A stretch of DNA of 64,000 nt from Glandiceps talaboti (Eukaryota > Hemichordata > Enteropneusta > Spengelidae), in the NCBI RefSeq assembly GCF_964340395.1, contig NC_135559.1, positions 23,666,964 to 23,730,963 on the forward strand, in the 5' to 3' direction. The notes beneath the pieces were generated by a model. That model searched no databases, had not been told where the DNA came from, and was given only the letters and a program-made list of their open reading frames with translations. The translations under genes and the position numbers were made by a program. Positions 62,009 to 64,000 of this stretch are shown here, piece by piece (within the stretch, counting starts at the first letter, position 1; every line of letters starts with the position of its first letter).

Positions 62009-62630
62009 CTCCCGTATGGGAGGTAATGTCGCGGCAAGTCTGTCTGTCTATCTTTCTGTCTGTCTGTTTCCATGTGTCTGCAGAAATTTTGTTCCACTGA
62101 TATCTCAAAAAGTACTGAAGTAAATGTTCTGCAATTTACTGTGTGGCATTGCCAGGCTGTAACTTAGTGCTGATTAGATTTTGGTGGCTTGCATAATTAA
62201 TGATAATTTGAATAATTAATGATTTCACATGGGCTATATGTGCATAACGGCGTCACCAAATTCAATGAAACTTGCTACATCTATGGATCATACAAAGATA
62301 TAAAAGCACTAAAAGAGGTTAACTTGTGTCAATTTAATTAAGAGCTAATTTGCATAATTAATTAATGTTTGTTACTCATGTTACGCATCCAGGATGGCTA
62401 TATCAAATTTGATGAAACTTGCCACAGATATTGATCATACAAAGATATTATAGTTCTTAATGAAATTTAGTTGTGTCAATTAATTGCTCATTTGCATAAT
62501 TAACTTTGTCTCCAAATTTGATGAAACTTGCTAAAGATATTGACTGAGGAAAGATATGATGTATCGATTCAATTGCTAATTAATTTGCATATTTGATAAA
62601 CTCTTGCAGTAAGAGATATATAGCCAGGAT
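62009..62630 (+). repeat. Dispersed repeat family C with head hairpin, CTGT tract and repeated body
   Basis: It starts with the hairpin ctcccgtatgggag (62009-62022) and a CTGT tract (about 62038-62070). Two to three diverged body units of about 165-170 bp follow, with phrases such as gcataattaatga and gaaacttgct...gatattga. Headless copies are at about 39536-39690 and 41120-41240. It is non-coding. Confidence 0.75.
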
Positions 62631-62677
62631 TGTACTGAATTCAAGTGAACTTACTACAGATATTGATTACACAAAGG

Positions 62678-62732
62678 TACGACAGTACAGAAATACATTT
62701 CTGTACGACAGTACAGAAATACATTTCAAAGT
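62678..62732. repeat. 26-bp doublet containing a perfect palindrome
   Basis: A 26-bp unit (gtacgacagtacagaaatac...) occurs twice. Bases 62685-62706 form a 10-bp-arm inverted repeat with a 2-nt centre. Confidence 0.85.
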
Positions 62733-63291
62733 CTCAGCAAGCACATTAACAACATATGAAATTACCACCGGTCAACAAGTCAATCAAAGTCTTTGTATGC
62801 ATCATGAATCTAGGTGAAATTTGTTTCATAATTATCAAACTCCTCACATCCTTGATGACCAGTCTTAGAGAAATGTGTAACTGCAAACACACCTCATTGT
62901 AAGTCTTAGAGAAATCTGTAAATGCTAGCACACTTCATCGTAAGTCTTAGAGAAATCTTAATCCAAAATAAAATAAGTTTTTTGTCATTGCTGTGTATCA
63001 GGCCATGCCATTTGATTGAAATCATGCTGGATATAATACTACACTGATGTATAAATAAATACTCGAGTTGTGTTCCAAAATAAAGTTTTCTGCATACAAA
63101 CTAAGAAATCATCAAAGCATATAACTTGCAGAATTTACCTTCAAGGTCAGGATTCAAGTGTGCAGGTGTGGGTAATGGGCATTGAACCAATTCAAATTGA
63201 ATTGGTTCTACAGTAAGTCAATTTTTCCTGTCCTAATTACAACAAGTTAAACCTGTTCTGAACCGATTTACTTTGAACTGAATCGACACTA
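62733..63291. other. Spacer with a short palindrome, no gene seen
   Basis: Three loose copies of gtcttagagaaat occur at about 62862-62955. A 12-bp-arm palindrome with a 1-nt centre lies at 63184-63208 (gaaccaattcaa and its inverse). Confidence 0.65.
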
Positions 63292-64000
63292 TATAGTAAT
63301 AGGACATAATGTAAATGTTACAAAGTATCTAGTAATACAACATAATGTAAATATTACAAAGTATCTAGTAATACAACATAATGTAAATGTTACTAAGTAT
63401 CTAGTAATACAACATAATGTAAATGTTACTAAGTATCTAGTAATACAACATAATGTAAATGTTACAAAGTATCTAGTAATACAACATAATGTAAATGTTA
63501 CTAAGTATCTAGTAATACAACATAATGTAAATGTTACAAAGTATCTAGTAATACAACATAATGTAAATGTTACTAAGTACCTAGTAATACAACATAATGT
63601 AAATGTTACAAAGTATCTAGTAATACAACATAATGTAAATGTTACAAAGTATCTAGTAATACGACATAATGTAAATGTTACTAAGTATCTAGTAATACAA
63701 CATAATGTAAATATTACTAAGTATCTAGTAATATGATATAATGTAAATGTTACTAAGTATCTAGTAATATGATATAATGTAAATGTTACTAAGTATCTAG
63801 TAATACAACATAATGTAAATGTTACAAAATATCTAGTAATACAACATAATGTAAATGTTACAAAGTATCTAGTAATAGGACAATGTAAATGTTACTAAGT
63901 ATCTAGTAATACAACACAATGTAAATGTTACTAAGTATCTAGTAATACAACATAATGTAAATGTTACTAAGTATCTAGTAATATGATATAATGTAAATGT
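63292..64000. repeat. 36-bp minisatellite, about 20 copies, open at the right window edge
   Basis: The unit contains atctagtaatacaacataat then gtaaatgttactaagt. The variants are acaaagt, atgatat and aggaca. The array continues past base 64000. It is unrelated to the other 36-bp arrays. Confidence 0.96.

Overview
This is a stretch of animal (eukaryotic) nuclear DNA. It has spliced exons with GT/AG borders, LINE, SINE and DNA-transposon remains, long CA/TG/CTGT microsatellites, and about half of its length is tandem repeat. It suggests a marine invertebrate or invertebrate-like deuterostome, but the sequence alone does not fix the phylum. No prokaryotic feature, operon or CRISPR array is present.

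Only two host genes can be supported. (1) A protein kinase A-like gene on the + strand, best matched to PRKX. Coding exon 1 is 9273-9408 (initiator Met to the first Gly of the ATP-binding loop). Coding exon 2 is 33621-33789 (the Gly-rich loop, the ATP-binding Lys and the alphaC Glu). They are separated by a 24.2 kb intron. No later kinase exon was recognised in the remaining 30 kb. (2) An intronless, complete class A GPCR on the - strand (57360-58433, 357 aa). It has an NRY motif instead of DRY and resembles melatonin-receptor-like/orphan invertebrate receptors. If the kinase gene continues past the window, this receptor is nested antisense in its intron 2.

Layout: 1-3.9 kb, 9-bp array running in from the left; 4.5-5.3 kb, 53-bp array; 5.3-6.4 kb, decayed LINE on the - strand split by (CT)n; 6.4-8.8 kb, two dispersed repeat families; 8.8-9.4 kb, kinase leader and exon 1; 9.8-10.9 kb, LINE fragment flanked by (TATG)n; 11.6-14.2 kb, 27/30-bp array; 14.6-18.8 kb, 29-bp array; 19.8, 21.2, 24.2-30.3, 31.5 and 32.6 kb, arrays of 36, 55, 41, 44 and 33 bp; 33.6 kb, kinase exon 2; 34-41 kb, shorter arrays and dispersed repeats; 41.7-45.7 kb, about 41-bp array with embedded (TA)n; 46.4 kb, tRNA-derived SINE; 47.2-48.5 kb, second decayed LINE on the - strand; 48.6-50.9 kb, dispersed repeats; 51.9-55.4 kb, 25-bp array with a TIR transposon in its last unit; 56.9 kb, 20-bp array; 57.4-58.4 kb, GPCR; 58.6-59.9 kb, 58/83-bp array; 60.6 kb, 42-bp array; 62.0 kb, dispersed repeat; 63.3 kb to the end, 36-bp array running out on the right.

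The long open reading frames inside tandem arrays (up to 2,078 codons) follow from stop-free repeat units and are not called as genes. The most notable features are the very large number of unrelated minisatellite families in one gene's introns, the antisense GPCR bracketed by arrays, transposons that mark events within arrays, and three repeat families that share a 5' hairpin plus CTGT-tract architecture. I found no defence, biosynthetic or other new multi-gene system.
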